Shown: positions 17,407 to 26,553 of the stretch, in pieces
Position numbering within the stretch: position 1 is the first letter of the stretch
Layout of the letters: each line of letters starts with the position of its first letter
From: Polyangiaceae bacterium
GTDB lineage: Bacteria > Myxococcota_A > Polyangia > Polyangiales > Polyangiaceae
Reading direction: 5' to 3'
Assembly: GCA_013361525.1 (NCBI GenBank)
Contig: JABFXY010000028.1
Location: 1-64,000, forward strand
DNA length: 64,000 nt
Notes under the pieces: model-generated
The model's input: only the letters and a program-made list of their open reading frames with translations
What the model was told of the DNA's origin: nothing
Database searches by the model: none
Program-made: the position numbers and the translations under genes

Positions 17407-18561
17407 GTGCTCGTCAGTCACCTCGGGTTGTCGCGATTCGAGACGAAGCGCGGCGCGGCGGGCATCCGTGCGGTGCTCGAGCGGCTCCGCTGCATCCAGC
17501 TCGATCCGCTCGACGTCATCGGTGACAACGCCGATCTGGTCGTCCTCGCGCGTGTCCGCGGCACGAAGCGGGGCGATGTTCACCGCGCCGTCCACCCTGG
17601 TTTCGCATTCGAGCACTTCGCGAAAGAGCGGTGCCTGTTGCCGGCGACGGCGTTTCCGAACTACCGAGACCGCGCGGTCGAGACCCCTTGGTGGAGGCAC
17701 TCCGATCGCATGAAGCGGCTCGATCCAGGCCTCGTCGAGGCCGTCCTCGAAGAGGTGCGTGCGCGCGGGCCGATCACGGCGCGCGAGCTCGAGCATCGAG
17801 GGACGGTCGAGGCGATCGACTGGGCGGGTTGGAAGGGGACCTCGAGCGCCGCCAAGCTCGCACTCGAGGTGCTTTGGACACGCTGCGAAGTGGTCGTGTC
17901 AGGGCGTCGCGGCCGCGACAAGGTCTACGACGTACCGGCGAGGGCGCTCCCGAGCGTGGCGTCGTCGCCGCCCGCAGAAGAGTTCGAGCGCTGGGCGCTC
18001 ATCGAGCGCGCCCACGCCGCCGGGCTTCTGCCGCGCGCCGCGGGCCCGTGTTGGTCGATGCTCTCGGAGGTGCGGACGAGCGAGCTTCCGGATCGGCTCG
18101 TCGAGGAGGGCATCCTCGAGTCGATCGCAGTGGATGGCGCGCCGCGCGCGTACCTCGCGCCGGCTGGGCTCTTCGAGCGGCGCGCCAAAGCGCCCGACGA
18201 GCACATGCGCATCCTCGGTCCGCTCGATCCGCTGCTCTGGCACCGCCCCCTCGTGAAGGACGCGTTCGGCTTCGACTACGTATGGGAGGTCTACAAGCCC
18301 GCGGCGGAGCGCAAATGGGGCTGGTACGTCTGCCCGCTCTACCACCGCGGCGAGCTCGTCGGCCGCGTCGAAGCGATCGCGCGCGACGGCACGCTGGTGG
18401 TGGATCGACTCTGGTGGGAAGACGACGTCGAAGGCGATGAAAACGCGCTCGGCGTGGCGCTGGAGCGCCACGCCGAGGCGTGTGGCTGCGATGCGGTGAA
18501 GATCAGGGCGAAGCGATCGACACGTCGCCGACGGTCTTCTTCAGGCCGTCCTCGGCGGTGA
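17407..18561 (+). CDS. YcaQ/AlkZ-type winged-helix DNA glycosylase
   Basis: 384 residues. It belongs to the HTH_42 (YcaQ/AlkZ) family, which unhooks interstrand crosslinks and other bulky alkylation products. The catalytic Q-phi-D motif is present as QLD in CIQLDPLDV, followed by family blocks for the tandem winged helices (FAFEHFAKERCLLP, ITARELEHRG) and the C-terminal barrel (ILGPLDPLLWHRPLV, YVWEVYKPAAERKWGWYVCPLY). From GTG 17407 the protein lacks part of the expected N-terminal helix. The frame upstream (from 17335) encodes SAEEARR, as expected for the family, but has no ATG/GTG/TTG there. The last about 20 residues are an Arg-rich tail created by a 59-bp overlap with the convergent gene. 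Confidence 0.82.
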   Translation: MLVSHLGLSRFETKRGAAGIRAVLERLRCIQLDPLDVIGDNADLVVLARVRGTKRGDVHRAVHPGFAFEHFAKERCLLPATAFPNYRDRAVETPWWRHSDRMKRLDPGLVEAVLEEVRARGPITARELEHRGTVEAIDWAGWKGTSSAAKLALEVLWTRCEVVVSGRRGRDKVYDVPARALPSVASSPPAEEFERWALIERAHAAGLLPRAAGPCWSMLSEVRTSELPDRLVEEGILESIAVDGAPRAYLAPAGLFERRAKAPDEHMRILGPLDPLLWHRPLVKDAFGFDYVWEVYKPAAERKWGWYVCPLYHRGELVGRVEAIARDGTLVVDRLWWEDDVEGDENALGVALERHAEACGCDAVKIRAKRSTRRRRSSSGRPRR

Positions 18562-21500
18562 TGATCTGGCGGCCCCAGTGCAGGAGCTTCAGGGCGCCGC
18601 CGACCTCGATCTGACGCGAGAAGTAGCCGCTGAACGTCTCCGACTCGACGACCTTGACCGACCAGTCGTTGCCGCCGGTCGCGTTCGGCGTGCCCGTCGC
18701 CACGCGCAGCGTGCCGTTGGACGCGTCTTGGTAGCTTATTTGGATCGAGCCGGACGGCGTCACGTGGATGAACGAGTCGTCGCCGACGATGTGCTGCCCA
18801 TCGGGGTGGGGGACGTCGTTCACGCCGTACCCCTGATCGATCTGCTCGGTGAACTCGACAGCGCCCTCCACGACGCGCGCGTACTTGAGCGCCTCGTTGT
18901 AGCCGTCGACGTACGACAGGTGCCAAACGCCGCCGTCGTCGATGAACAGCGATGCGCCGAGGCCGACGTCGCTCGTCGTTCCGTTCGCGAGCAGGCCGCC
19001 GTCGACGACGTGTGAGGTCCAGCCGTCCGCTTCTTTGCCCGCGACGTTGAGCGTCCCGGCGACGCGGTCGTAATACGCGATGCCGATGCCGCCCGTCGGG
19101 AGCTTCGCCACCGAAATGTAGAGGCCGGCCGCTTGCGGGTAAGCCTCGATCTTCGGCGTCTTGAGGACGGCGGCGCACCCGGGGCCGGCGTCGGTCGTCA
19201 CGCACTCCTCGCCGTCGCCGCACGAGTCGCAGCCCGATCCGGGCGACGCGCAGACACCGCTGTCCGCGACGCAAAGCGTGCCGCCGGTGCACAGGCCGTC
19301 GCGGCACGGTGTCGCCTCGTTGCGCGTCACCTCTTCGATCGTGAAGCCGCTCGCCCCACCGCGCGCGAGCTTCACGCCGGACGCCAACATGCCGCCGCCG
19401 CTCGGCTCGATGTACATGAACGCGATGACCGGCGTGTTGCCGTCGTAGACGAGCTTCGAGTACTTGCCGACGTCGCCTTCCGGCTCGTCGCGCACCGTCG
19501 TCACCGTCCAGCTGTCACCCTTGCGCTCGGCGAACTTCAACGCCTTGTTGGTCCGGTCGTAATAGGACACGGCCGGCAGCCCACTTGCGGGGTTGATCGC
19601 GAGGCTCGTCCAGATGCCGACGTCGTCGCCGGGCGCCGTCTGTCCACCGCGGAACCCCTCGACGTTCGTCGCCTTCGGATCCGGCGGCGGATCGCTCGGC
19701 ACGCCGTCGACGATCTCCCAGTCGACCTTGTTGTCGCTGTTCACCTTGCCGACGACGAGATCGCCGTAGTTCGGGAACGCTTGCTCGTACGCGGCCTCGA
19801 GGTAGCCGGACACCCAAACGGTGCCGTCGTTGTCGACGTCCGCGCCGGTGTACGCGCCGATCAGGCCTTGTTCGAGCGTCACGCACGAGGGCGCCTTGCA
19901 CTCGTAGTTGTCCGGATCGGGATCCGTCTCTTCGTCGCAGGAGCAGCCGCTGTACGTGCCGCCGATCGCGAGGACGATCGCGCCGGCGACGGCCTGGCGG
20001 GAAGGAGAGGCGAGGATCGCCGCGCCGATGCCCGAGGCCTTCGCCTTCGACTTCGGTTGCGGCGCAGCGCCGCGCGGGGCGACCGGTGCCTGCTTGCGGC
20101 GCCGTCGTGCAGCGAGCGATCCGAAGAGCGCCATCCCGAGAAGCGCGAGGGGCCAGCGCGGCGTCGAGGGCTCGCTGCCGACGACGACACAACCGCACCC
20201 ACCACCCTCACCAGGCAACCCTCGGATGATGGCTTGTTGCGCCGTACCGACGTTGCCGCTCTCGTCCTTCATCTCCACCTCGACGTTCTCGGCGTCTTCG
20301 GGGAAATGGATGCTCGGCAGATCCGCCGCCGCGACCCAGCTGCTGAACGCGCCGTCGTCGAAGCGGTACCGAACCTGCGTCGCTTCTTTGGACACCAGGT
20401 CGCGAACGTCGAGGTTCACGTCTCCGGCCTCCGTGAGGGTCGAGATCGTCGCCTCCGGCGCGGTCGCGTCGATGAGGATGTCGAACGCTTCGGGCGTCTC
20501 GTCGAGCGTGTAGGCCTGGCCCACGATGCGGCTCCGAACCTCGATCGTGTGCCTGCCCTCGACGCGAAGCGCATCGCTCTGCAGCCTGATCGTGCTGTCC
20601 TGCGTCCACGGCTTCCAGAAGCCGTCGTCGATGCGGACCTGGTGCTCGACCGGCTCGCCGCCAGCGTTCTCCGCGCTCGCCTTGAGGGTCACGATCGGCG
20701 CGTTGTCCTTCGTGATGCTGCCGTGGCGCAGGCCTGCCTCTTCGACGTAGACGTCGGTGACCTCGGCCTGCGTCTCGACCACGTTCGCGTTCGCGTTGCC
20801 CTGCGCAGGGATCTCGAGGCCGGCGAAGATCGACAGGTAGCGCTCGCCGTCCTTCACCAGCGTGCGTAGACCCGGCGACCCTTGTCCTTCGACCGTCTCG
20901 GGGATGACGAGGCGAATGCCGAAGTCCGCGAGCGGACCGTTGATGTCGACCGCGGGCAGACCGTCGCCGAGCAAGCTGCCGATCTGGTTCGACAAGAGGC
21001 CCGAGAGCGCGGCGGCGATACCCGACGGATCCTCCTTCAAGAGCTCCGAGTTGTTGACCGTGCCGTTCTCGATCTTGAGCGTCTCGAGCACCGGGACGAG
21101 GCCTTCGGGCGTCACCGTGAGGTTGACCGGCGCTTCGATGTCGAAGGTCGCGGTCATGAACCGGATGTAGCGGTCCGTCGAGAACATGTAGAAGTCGAAG
21201 CCCGCCTGCTGGAGCTTCAGCCGGATGAGCGGGTCGCTCTCGATGTTCGTGCCGTTGCCGAACGTGACGGCCGGCGGCTGCGTCGGCTTGATGACGATCG
21301 CGATCGGCTGCGTCTCGCGCTGAATGCCGAGGTCGCGAAGCGACTGCGCGAGCAGGCCGATGGTGCCGCTGTTCAAGAGGTCGAGCTGCTCGGTGGTGAT
21401 GCCGATGCAGAACAGACCCGAGTTGTAGAGACCGGCGAGCGCGTAGTTGGTGAACGACTCCGAGATGCCGATGCCGACGTGCGGCCCGGCCACACCCGCG

Positions 21501-22696
21501 GGCCAGTCGGTGATGAGCGAGTCGTCGATGAGCTCGTTCGGGATCTTGAGCCCGGACGGACGAACGAGATCCGCGAGCGGAACGCAGCCGCTGATCGGGT
21601 TCGGCTCGACGCCGCCGAAGGCGCTGATGCTGGCGCCGTTGTTGATCGGGTTGAGGTCACCCCAGGTCTGTCCGCTTCCGTCGTCGCGCTGCGACTGGCC
21701 GCCGGCGGCGAGCAAGAAGTCGAGGCCGCCCTTGGTGCCCGGCGAGATCGAGGCGAGGAGGCCGGAGAGATCCGCGTGGCCGTCCGCGCCGAGGACGATC
21801 GAGACGCATTCGGAGCCCGAATCCGAGCCGTAGCGACAGACACCGTCGACGTTGTTCGTGCCGTTCGGGCAGGGGGGATCGACCGTCGTGTTCGCCTTCT
21901 GGCAGAGCTGCTCTTCGAGCGTCCCGACGAGCGTGTCTTGGATGCCGCCGAAGAGCTGATCGACGATCAGGCCCTTCGCGAACTCGGCCACGTCGGAGCA
22001 GAAGCCGCCGCAGAAATGGAGCGCGCTCTCGATGTCGGGCTTGCTGATGTCGACCGTCACGACGCGGACGCGCGAGTAACCGAGGCGCGCGTGCGCTGGA
22101 TCGAGATCCGTCTCGATCGAGACCTCGAGCGTCACGGCGATCATCGCGAAGTCCTGCTGGTCGCCCGGGCACGAGTCGTTGCCGTTGAGCGTGATGTCCA
22201 TGTCGCAGATGCTGCTCGTGAGCGGCAGATACTGCAGACGGAGAGGGATCTCGCCGGCGACCTGGATGTTGTGTGGGCCGATGGGCGTAATCGCCAGCTC
22301 CGCGCCCCCGAGGTTGATCTCGGCGTCGCACTTCGGCGGCGATGCGTTCGAGTCAGCGCCTCCAGGGCAAACCGTGTAGTTGATGTCGCAGCTGAAGACG
22401 GGGCACGGGTCGAACGAGCCCATCGTTTCCGGGATCTCGAACTCCACGATCCCGCCGTCTGCGCCGATCAGGTTGCCGGCGATGTTGCCGACGTTGGCTT
22501 CGAGAAAATCGATGCCACTCTCCGTCAGGCGAAGCGCGGCGGCGTTCTCGACGCGCTCTTCGTTCACGAAACCACCCGGCAGAGGGGTGATGCCCCCACA
22601 GCCTCCGGTGCAACCATCCGTGCTGCAGGCCGGGATCAATCCGAGGAGGAGGAGCGTGGAAAAACGGGACCGACGCTTCTTGGGTTGGGCGGCCAT
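18503..22696 (-). CDS. Giant exported protein: internal MYXO-CTERM plus second lipoprotein-like half
   Basis: 1397 residues from ATG 22696, with GGAGGT 10 nt upstream. It begins with a lipoprotein signal (LLLLGLIPACSTDGC). The first 820 residues are a Cys-containing surface protein with beta-rich and Ig-like segments (DETPEAFDILIDATAPEATIS). At about residues 830-870 sits a complete MYXO-CTERM-type tail: GGGCGCVV, helix WPLALLGMALFGSLA, then ARRRR. The chain does not end there. After a Lys/Ala/Pro linker a second hydrophobic stretch (AVAGAIVLAIGGTYSGCSC, about 900-918) resembles another lipobox. About 480 residues of beta-propeller-like repeats follow (GIWTSLAINPASGLPAVSYYD, GIGIAYYDRVAG). 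It looks like two exported proteins fused. It shares 59 bp with the ycaQ-like 3' end. Confidence 0.8.
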   Translation of the reverse strand: MAAQPKKRRSRFSTLLLLGLIPACSTDGCTGGCGGITPLPGGFVNEERVENAAALRLTESGIDFLEANVGNIAGNLIGADGGIVEFEIPETMGSFDPCPVFSCDINYTVCPGGADSNASPPKCDAEINLGGAELAITPIGPHNIQVAGEIPLRLQYLPLTSSICDMDITLNGNDSCPGDQQDFAMIAVTLEVSIETDLDPAHARLGYSRVRVVTVDISKPDIESALHFCGGFCSDVAEFAKGLIVDQLFGGIQDTLVGTLEEQLCQKANTTVDPPCPNGTNNVDGVCRYGSDSGSECVSIVLGADGHADLSGLLASISPGTKGGLDFLLAAGGQSQRDDGSGQTWGDLNPINNGASISAFGGVEPNPISGCVPLADLVRPSGLKIPNELIDDSLITDWPAGVAGPHVGIGISESFTNYALAGLYNSGLFCIGITTEQLDLLNSGTIGLLAQSLRDLGIQRETQPIAIVIKPTQPPAVTFGNGTNIESDPLIRLKLQQAGFDFYMFSTDRYIRFMTATFDIEAPVNLTVTPEGLVPVLETLKIENGTVNNSELLKEDPSGIAAALSGLLSNQIGSLLGDGLPAVDINGPLADFGIRLVIPETVEGQGSPGLRTLVKDGERYLSIFAGLEIPAQGNANANVVETQAEVTDVYVEEAGLRHGSITKDNAPIVTLKASAENAGGEPVEHQVRIDDGFWKPWTQDSTIRLQSDALRVEGRHTIEVRSRIVGQAYTLDETPEAFDILIDATAPEATISTLTEAGDVNLDVRDLVSKEATQVRYRFDDGAFSSWVAAADLPSIHFPEDAENVEVEMKDESGNVGTAQQAIIRGLPGEGGGCGCVVVGSEPSTPRWPLALLGMALFGSLAARRRRKQAPVAPRGAAPQPKSKAKASGIGAAILASPSRQAVAGAIVLAIGGTYSGCSCDEETDPDPDNYECKAPSCVTLEQGLIGAYTGADVDNDGTVWVSGYLEAAYEQAFPNYGDLVVGKVNSDNKVDWEIVDGVPSDPPPDPKATNVEGFRGGQTAPGDDVGIWTSLAINPASGLPAVSYYDRTNKALKFAERKGDSWTVTTVRDEPEGDVGKYSKLVYDGNTPVIAFMYIEPSGGGMLASGVKLARGGASGFTIEEVTRNEATPCRDGLCTGGTLCVADSGVCASPGSGCDSCGDGEECVTTDAGPGCAAVLKTPKIEAYPQAAGLYISVAKLPTGGIGIAYYDRVAGTLNVAGKEADGWTSHVVDGGLLANGTTSDVGLGASLFIDDGGVWHLSYVDGYNEALKYARVVEGAVEFTEQIDQGYGVNDVPHPDGQHIVGDDSFIHVTPSGSIQISYQDASNGTLRVATGTPNATGGNDWSVKVVESETFSGYFSRQIEVGGALKLLHWGRQIITAEDGLKKTVGDVSIASP

Positions 22697-22904
22697 GGCA
22701 AGCAGGACCTCCGTCACGACGCGGGACACACCACCGCGAGCGAGCCCACCTCGCACGCGACGCGGCGCGTCCCCGCGCGGCGAAAAGACATTTGTTTCAG
22801 GGTAACGGGCGCAGTTACGACAAAGCAACGGCCGTATCGTGCGGCCGTTCGATCACGCGGCGCGTCATTGTTTCGACGACGCGCCGCCGCGATGAAAAAG
22901 ACGA

Positions 22905-23007
22905 ACCACGAAGACACGAAGTGCAGAGAGAGCGCGCGAGGAGGTTGGGTAAAGGCCCCTCTTTTACGTGCTCTTTCTGCCCTTTGTGCGTTCGCAGGGT
23001 GCTTCGT
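22905..23007. repeat. Imperfect long hairpin, family-2 repeat (diverged copy)
   Basis: The left arm from about 22911 (GAACCACGAAGACACGAAG, then GCAGAGAGAG) and the right arm ending at 23007 (CTCTTTCTGCCC, then GGGTGCTTCGTC) are imperfectly complementary around a short centre near 22950-22965. The GCAGA(A/G)AGAG core is shared with the hairpins at 46.8 and 53.0 kb. It ends directly against the stop codon (23008-23010) of the lipoprotein gene and lies upstream of the giant protein. It may act as a terminator. Confidence 0.55.
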
Positions 23008-24009
23008 CTAGGGGCAGTCGGTCCGCACGGTCACGGCGCTGGCCGCGAACCCGGCCGCGAGCTTCACGGCGTCGAAGCAGGTGTCGCTCGCCGGCGTGCC
23101 GGGATCCGACTCGTCCGCGCCGGCGCACCAGTCGCCCTTGAACTCGATGGCGTCACTCGCGTCGCGCTTGCACTTCTTCGTCGCCTGATCGACGAAGTCC
23201 GCGCCTGCGATGAGCGCGCACAGCGAGGCGTTGCCGAGCTCGGGGACGAGCACGGCGTCGGCGTCCTCGAGGAGGACGTAAGCTTCGAGCTTGCCACCCG
23301 GCTCGAACGAGGGCGTCTCGGCGTCCGGGAGGCACAGGTTGTTCGGGTCGAGCTCGGCGCCGTTGAAGGAGCCGATGCAGTTGTTGTTGTCGCTGAGCTT
23401 CGAGTCGAAGATCCGCGCGCTACGGAGCGGGAGGAGGATGACCTTGTCGAGGTCGTTCACGTCCGTGAAGATCGGCACCACGACGTCGCGGGTCTCGGTG
23501 ATCTCGAACGAGCCGTCGTCGCCGATCGTGATCGGCGCCTCGAGCGGCGCGACGCTGAAGCCGTCGATATCGCCGCTCAAGAAGCAGTAGCCCTTGTTCG
23601 GATCCGTCTCCACCGCGGCGCCGCCGGTGCGGCCGGTGCCGGCCGCCGTGTCGAACTCGATGAGCCAGTTGAACGTGCCGTCGCCCGTGAAGAGCGCGAG
23701 GCCGTCCGCGCTCGTGCACTGGGTGTAGTCGTACGTGATGCCCTTGCTGAGCAGGTTCGACACCGTCGGATCGGTGAGCGCCGTCGGGGCCGTGACGTCG
23801 AGCTGCGTGAGGCGAAGGGCGAAGGTGGCCTTGCCGGCGTTGTCCGCGAACGCAACGCAGCTGCTCTCGACCTCGGGACAGCCGGACGCGGGCTCACACC
23901 CAGCCGCGGGCGTGCCGCCGCCGTTGCCACCCGTGCCGTCGGAGTCACCGCAGGCGGCGAGGCACGCAGTGAGAGCGCACACGGCAATGTTTCGGCCCAA
24001 GTTCGTCAT
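23008..24009 (-). CDS. Secreted lipoprotein, unknown function
   Basis: 333 residues from ATG 24009, with a strong GGAGGG Shine-Dalgarno 4-9 nt upstream. The lipoprotein signal ends LTACLAACGD and is followed by a Gly-rich spacer typical of myxobacterial surface lipoproteins. The mature domain has paired cysteines (GCEPASGCPEVESSC; NNNCIGSFNG; NNLCLPD; SLCAL; DTCFDA) and beta-rich sequence. No family was recognised. It is on the same strand as, and just upstream of, the giant fusion protein, so the two may be co-expressed surface components. Confidence 0.7.
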   Translation of the reverse strand: MTNLGRNIAVCALTACLAACGDSDGTGGNGGGTPAAGCEPASGCPEVESSCVAFADNAGKATFALRLTQLDVTAPTALTDPTVSNLLSKGITYDYTQCTSADGLALFTGDGTFNWLIEFDTAAGTGRTGGAAVETDPNKGYCFLSGDIDGFSVAPLEAPITIGDDGSFEITETRDVVVPIFTDVNDLDKVILLPLRSARIFDSKLSDNNNCIGSFNGAELDPNNLCLPDAETPSFEPGGKLEAYVLLEDADAVLVPELGNASLCALIAGADFVDQATKKCKRDASDAIEFKGDWCAGADESDPGTPASDTCFDAVKLAAGFAASAVTVRTDCP

Positions 24010-24072
24010 AAGTCCCTCCATCCCTTCTACTCGTACTCGTGCTCGTCCACGTCGAGACACGCTCGCGCGATG

Positions 24073-25002
24073 TTACCGAGGTAGCTCGAACAACGTCCGG
24101 ATTTGCGCGACGCGACCCTCGACGTCGCTCATGACGAGCGTCTGAACCTTGCTCGTTCCGACACCCTCGACGCAGCGCGAGGCCGTCGCCGTGCCGTACA
24201 ACATCGCGGTTCGCATGGTGCGCGGGTTGGGCTGCTCCTTCGCGAGGTGCGACGCGAGGTGGCCGATGAAGCCGCCGGCGAAGCTGTCGCCCGCGCCGGT
24301 CGGGTCCACCACCTCTTCGAGGGGGTAGCCAGGGACCGCGAAGATGCCGGTGTCGTCGAAGAGGAGGGCGCCGTGCTCACCGCGCTTGATGATGAGCGTG
24401 TGCGGTCCGCGCTTGCGGATGTCGGCGGCGGCGCGCCGGATGTTGTGAATGCCGGACAGCTGGCGGGCCTCTTCGTCGTTGATGATGAGGACCTGCACGC
24501 GGCCGAGGAGCGCAGCGAGGCGCTCGGGCTCGCCGGTGATCCAGAAGTTCATCGTGTCGGCGACGACGAGCTGCGGGCCTGCCATCGCGTCGAGCACCTG
24601 CGTCTGCAGCGCCGGATGGATGTTTCCGAGCAGGACGATGGGGCACGTCTTGTGCTCCTCCGCGAGCTTCGGCTGAAAGTCGGCGAACACGTTGAGCTGC
24701 GTGTCGAGCGTCGTGCGGCCGACGAGGTCGGCGTCGTAGCGGCCGGCCCAGCGGAAGGTACGGCCGGTCGCGCGCTCGATGCCGGAGGTGGAGACGCCGC
24801 GCGCCTCGAGCGTCGCGAGCGTGGATCCGTCGAAGTCGTCACCGACGACGGCGACGACGCGGACGTCGGTGAACGTCGAAGCGGCGTACGACGCGTAGGT
24901 CGCCGAGCCACCGACGGTGTTCGGAAAGGCGCCGGTGGGAAGCTCCAAATCGTCGAACGCCATCGATCCGACGATAAGGACAGGGACGCGGTTAAGGCTC
25001 AC
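24073..25002 (-). CDS. PfkB-family carbohydrate kinase
   Basis: 309 residues from GTG 25002, which has an AAGGAGAT Shine-Dalgarno motif 5 nt upstream and overlaps the gmk stop (GTGA). It is a ribokinase-fold sugar or nucleoside kinase. The N-terminal Gly-rich region is FPNTVGGSATYASYAAS. The C-terminal PfkB signature is VDPTGAGDSFAGGFIGHLA, whose Asp is the catalytic base. The substrate cannot be read from the sequence; adenosine or a sugar are both possible. It is the last gene of the yicC-gmk run. The in-frame extension upstream of 25002 lies within gmk in another frame and is not coding. Confidence 0.88.
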   Translation of the reverse strand: MSLNRVPVLIVGSMAFDDLELPTGAFPNTVGGSATYASYAASTFTDVRVVAVVGDDFDGSTLATLEARGVSTSGIERATGRTFRWAGRYDADLVGRTTLDTQLNVFADFQPKLAEEHKTCPIVLLGNIHPALQTQVLDAMAGPQLVVADTMNFWITGEPERLAALLGRVQVLIINDEEARQLSGIHNIRRAAADIRKRGPHTLIIKRGEHGALLFDDTGIFAVPGYPLEEVVDPTGAGDSFAGGFIGHLASHLAKEQPNPRTMRTAMLYGTATASRCVEGVGTSKVQTLVMSDVEGRVAQIRTLFELPR

Positions 25003-25652
25003 GGGATCTCCTTGGAAACGTTCATGGGCTTGGCCTCGGTGAGGAGCGCCTCGCAACGCATCGCCCAGCGCGTGCGCTTGCAGCGCTCGGCCAGGACGAT
25101 GCCGCGGAGGCGTCCGTAGGCTTGTTCCACGTCGTCGTTGACGATGACGTAGTCGAAAAATCCATAGTGCGCGATCTCGCGCTTGGCCCCCTCGAGCCGG
25201 CGGACGGTGGAGGCTTCGTCCTCCGTCGCGCGTCCGCGCAAGCGTCGCTCGAGCTCGGCGAGCGAGGGCGGAAGCACGAAGACACCGATCGCGTCGGGGC
25301 GGTGCGCTTTGATTTGGCGCGCGCCTTGGTAGTCGATATCGAACAGCACACCTTCGGCCGTCTGCCGCGCGACCTCGATCTCCTTGAGCGCGGTGCCGTA
25401 GAGGTTGCCGTGCACCTCGGCCCACTCGGCGAACGCGTTCGCGCGGACCATCTGCTCGAAGGTCGGCCGCTCCACGAAGTGGTACTCGCGCCCGTCGATC
25501 TCCGTGGGGCGAGGCTTTCGTGTGGTGTGGGAGACGCTGAAGCGCAGCTTCGGAAACTCACTCCGCAGCCGGTTGCACAGCGTCGTTTTTCCCGCGCCGG
25601 AGGGCGAGGAGAGGATCAACAACAGGAAGTCGTCGGCGCGCTCATTCGACAT
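24999..25652 (-). CDS. gmk: Guanylate kinase
   Basis: Phosphorylates GMP to GDP with ATP, essential for nucleotide supply. 217 residues, the usual size. It has the P-loop SSPSGAGKTTL (residues about 15-25), the GMP-binding stretch FSVSHTTRKPRPTEIDGREYHFV split across the standard conserved positions, EWAEVHGNLYGT, and GVLFDIDYQGARQIK. It overlaps the end of yicC by 11 bp and the PfkB start by 4 bp, so the three are translationally coupled. The yicC-gmk order is widespread in bacteria. The rpoZ gene that often follows is not here. Confidence 0.96.
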   Translation of the reverse strand: MSNERADDFLLLILSSPSGAGKTTLCNRLRSEFPKLRFSVSHTTRKPRPTEIDGREYHFVERPTFEQMVRANAFAEWAEVHGNLYGTALKEIEVARQTAEGVLFDIDYQGARQIKAHRPDAIGVFVLPPSLAELERRLRGRATEDEASTVRRLEGAKREIAHYGFFDYVIVNDDVEQAYGRLRGIVLAERCKRTRWAMRCEALLTEAKPMNVSKEIP

Positions 25653-26526
25653 TTTGCACCTGCTCTCGCATCCGCTCGAGCTCGACCTTCATCTCCACGA
25701 CGTCTTTCGAGACGTCGGCGTCCTGGGCTTTGACCGACAGCGTCGTCGCCTCGCGCAGCGCCTCTTGCAAGAGAAAATCGAGCCTGCGCCCCTCCGGCTC
25801 GCTGCTCGCGGCGGAACCGCGCAAGGACGATGCGATCGTACGAAAGTGCGTGATGTGGGTCGACAGCCGGCTGAGCTCTTCCGCGACGTCGGCGCGGTCG
25901 GCGAGGATCGCGACCTCCGCCTCGAGGCGAGCAGGGTCGAGCCCGGAAAGGGCGAGTCGCGACAGCCGATCGTGCAGGCGCGCACGGAGCGCCTGGGGCA
26001 ACGCGCCGGCGCGTGAGGCCGCGCGACCGAGCGCCACGAGCACGGCGTCCGCTCGACCGACGAGCTCGGCGGCGATCGCCGCGCCTTCTCGCGCGCGGTC
26101 ACGATCGAGATCCGCGAGCGCGATGCCGAGTGCCTCTTTTGCGGCGGTGCGGGCGTCGATCGAGCGTTGCGTCCCGCCGAAGAGACTGGGCACCGTCGCG
26201 AGCAGCGACAGGGGAGGCGGCTCCGTGAGCCCGAGCTCACGTCCGACGTCCGCGAACGCACGCATCGCCGCGACGGCGCGCGCTCGATCGAGCTCGAACG
26301 CGCCTTCTCCGACGGCCTCGAAGGAGATCGCGACCTCGACGCGGCCGCGCCGCAGGCTGCTTCGCACGAGCTGCTCGACCCAGAGGGTCGCGTCGGCGAA
26401 GAGATCCGGGATCTTCGTGCGGACGTCGAGCGATCGCGCGTTCACCGAGCGAACCTCGACCATCACTCGGCTCGTCCCGAGCGGCGCGGAGCCCGCCCCG
26501 AAACCCGTCATGCTGCGCACGAGCAA
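25642..26526 (-). CDS. yicC: YicC-family endoribonuclease
   Basis: 294 residues, full length for the family. The N-terminal signature MTGFGAG, the block VEVRSVNARSLDVRTKIP, and the C-terminal RRLDFLLQEALREATTLSVKAQD (DUF1732) identify it. YicC proteins form hexamers and cleave or promote turnover of RNA. The start is ATG 26526; GTG 26520 or the MTGFG Met are alternatives. It overlaps gmk by 11 bp and follows the epimerase gene with 27 bp between. Confidence 0.94.
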   Translation of the reverse strand: MLVRSMTGFGAGSAPLGTSRVMVEVRSVNARSLDVRTKIPDLFADATLWVEQLVRSSLRRGRVEVAISFEAVGEGAFELDRARAVAAMRAFADVGRELGLTEPPPLSLLATVPSLFGGTQRSIDARTAAKEALGIALADLDRDRAREGAAIAAELVGRADAVLVALGRAASRAGALPQALRARLHDRLSRLALSGLDPARLEAEVAILADRADVAEELSRLSTHITHFRTIASSLRGSAASSEPEGRRLDFLLQEALREATTLSVKAQDADVSKDVVEMKVELERMREQVQNVE

Positions 26527-26553
26527 CGCCTCCGAGACCGAGTTGGAACGCCG

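Noticed and set aside
19133..23011. Two long plus-strand frames opposite the giant fusion protein
   Set aside because: Low-complexity Arg/Asp/Val composition without domains; antisense to a gene with clear signal, Cys pattern and repeats.
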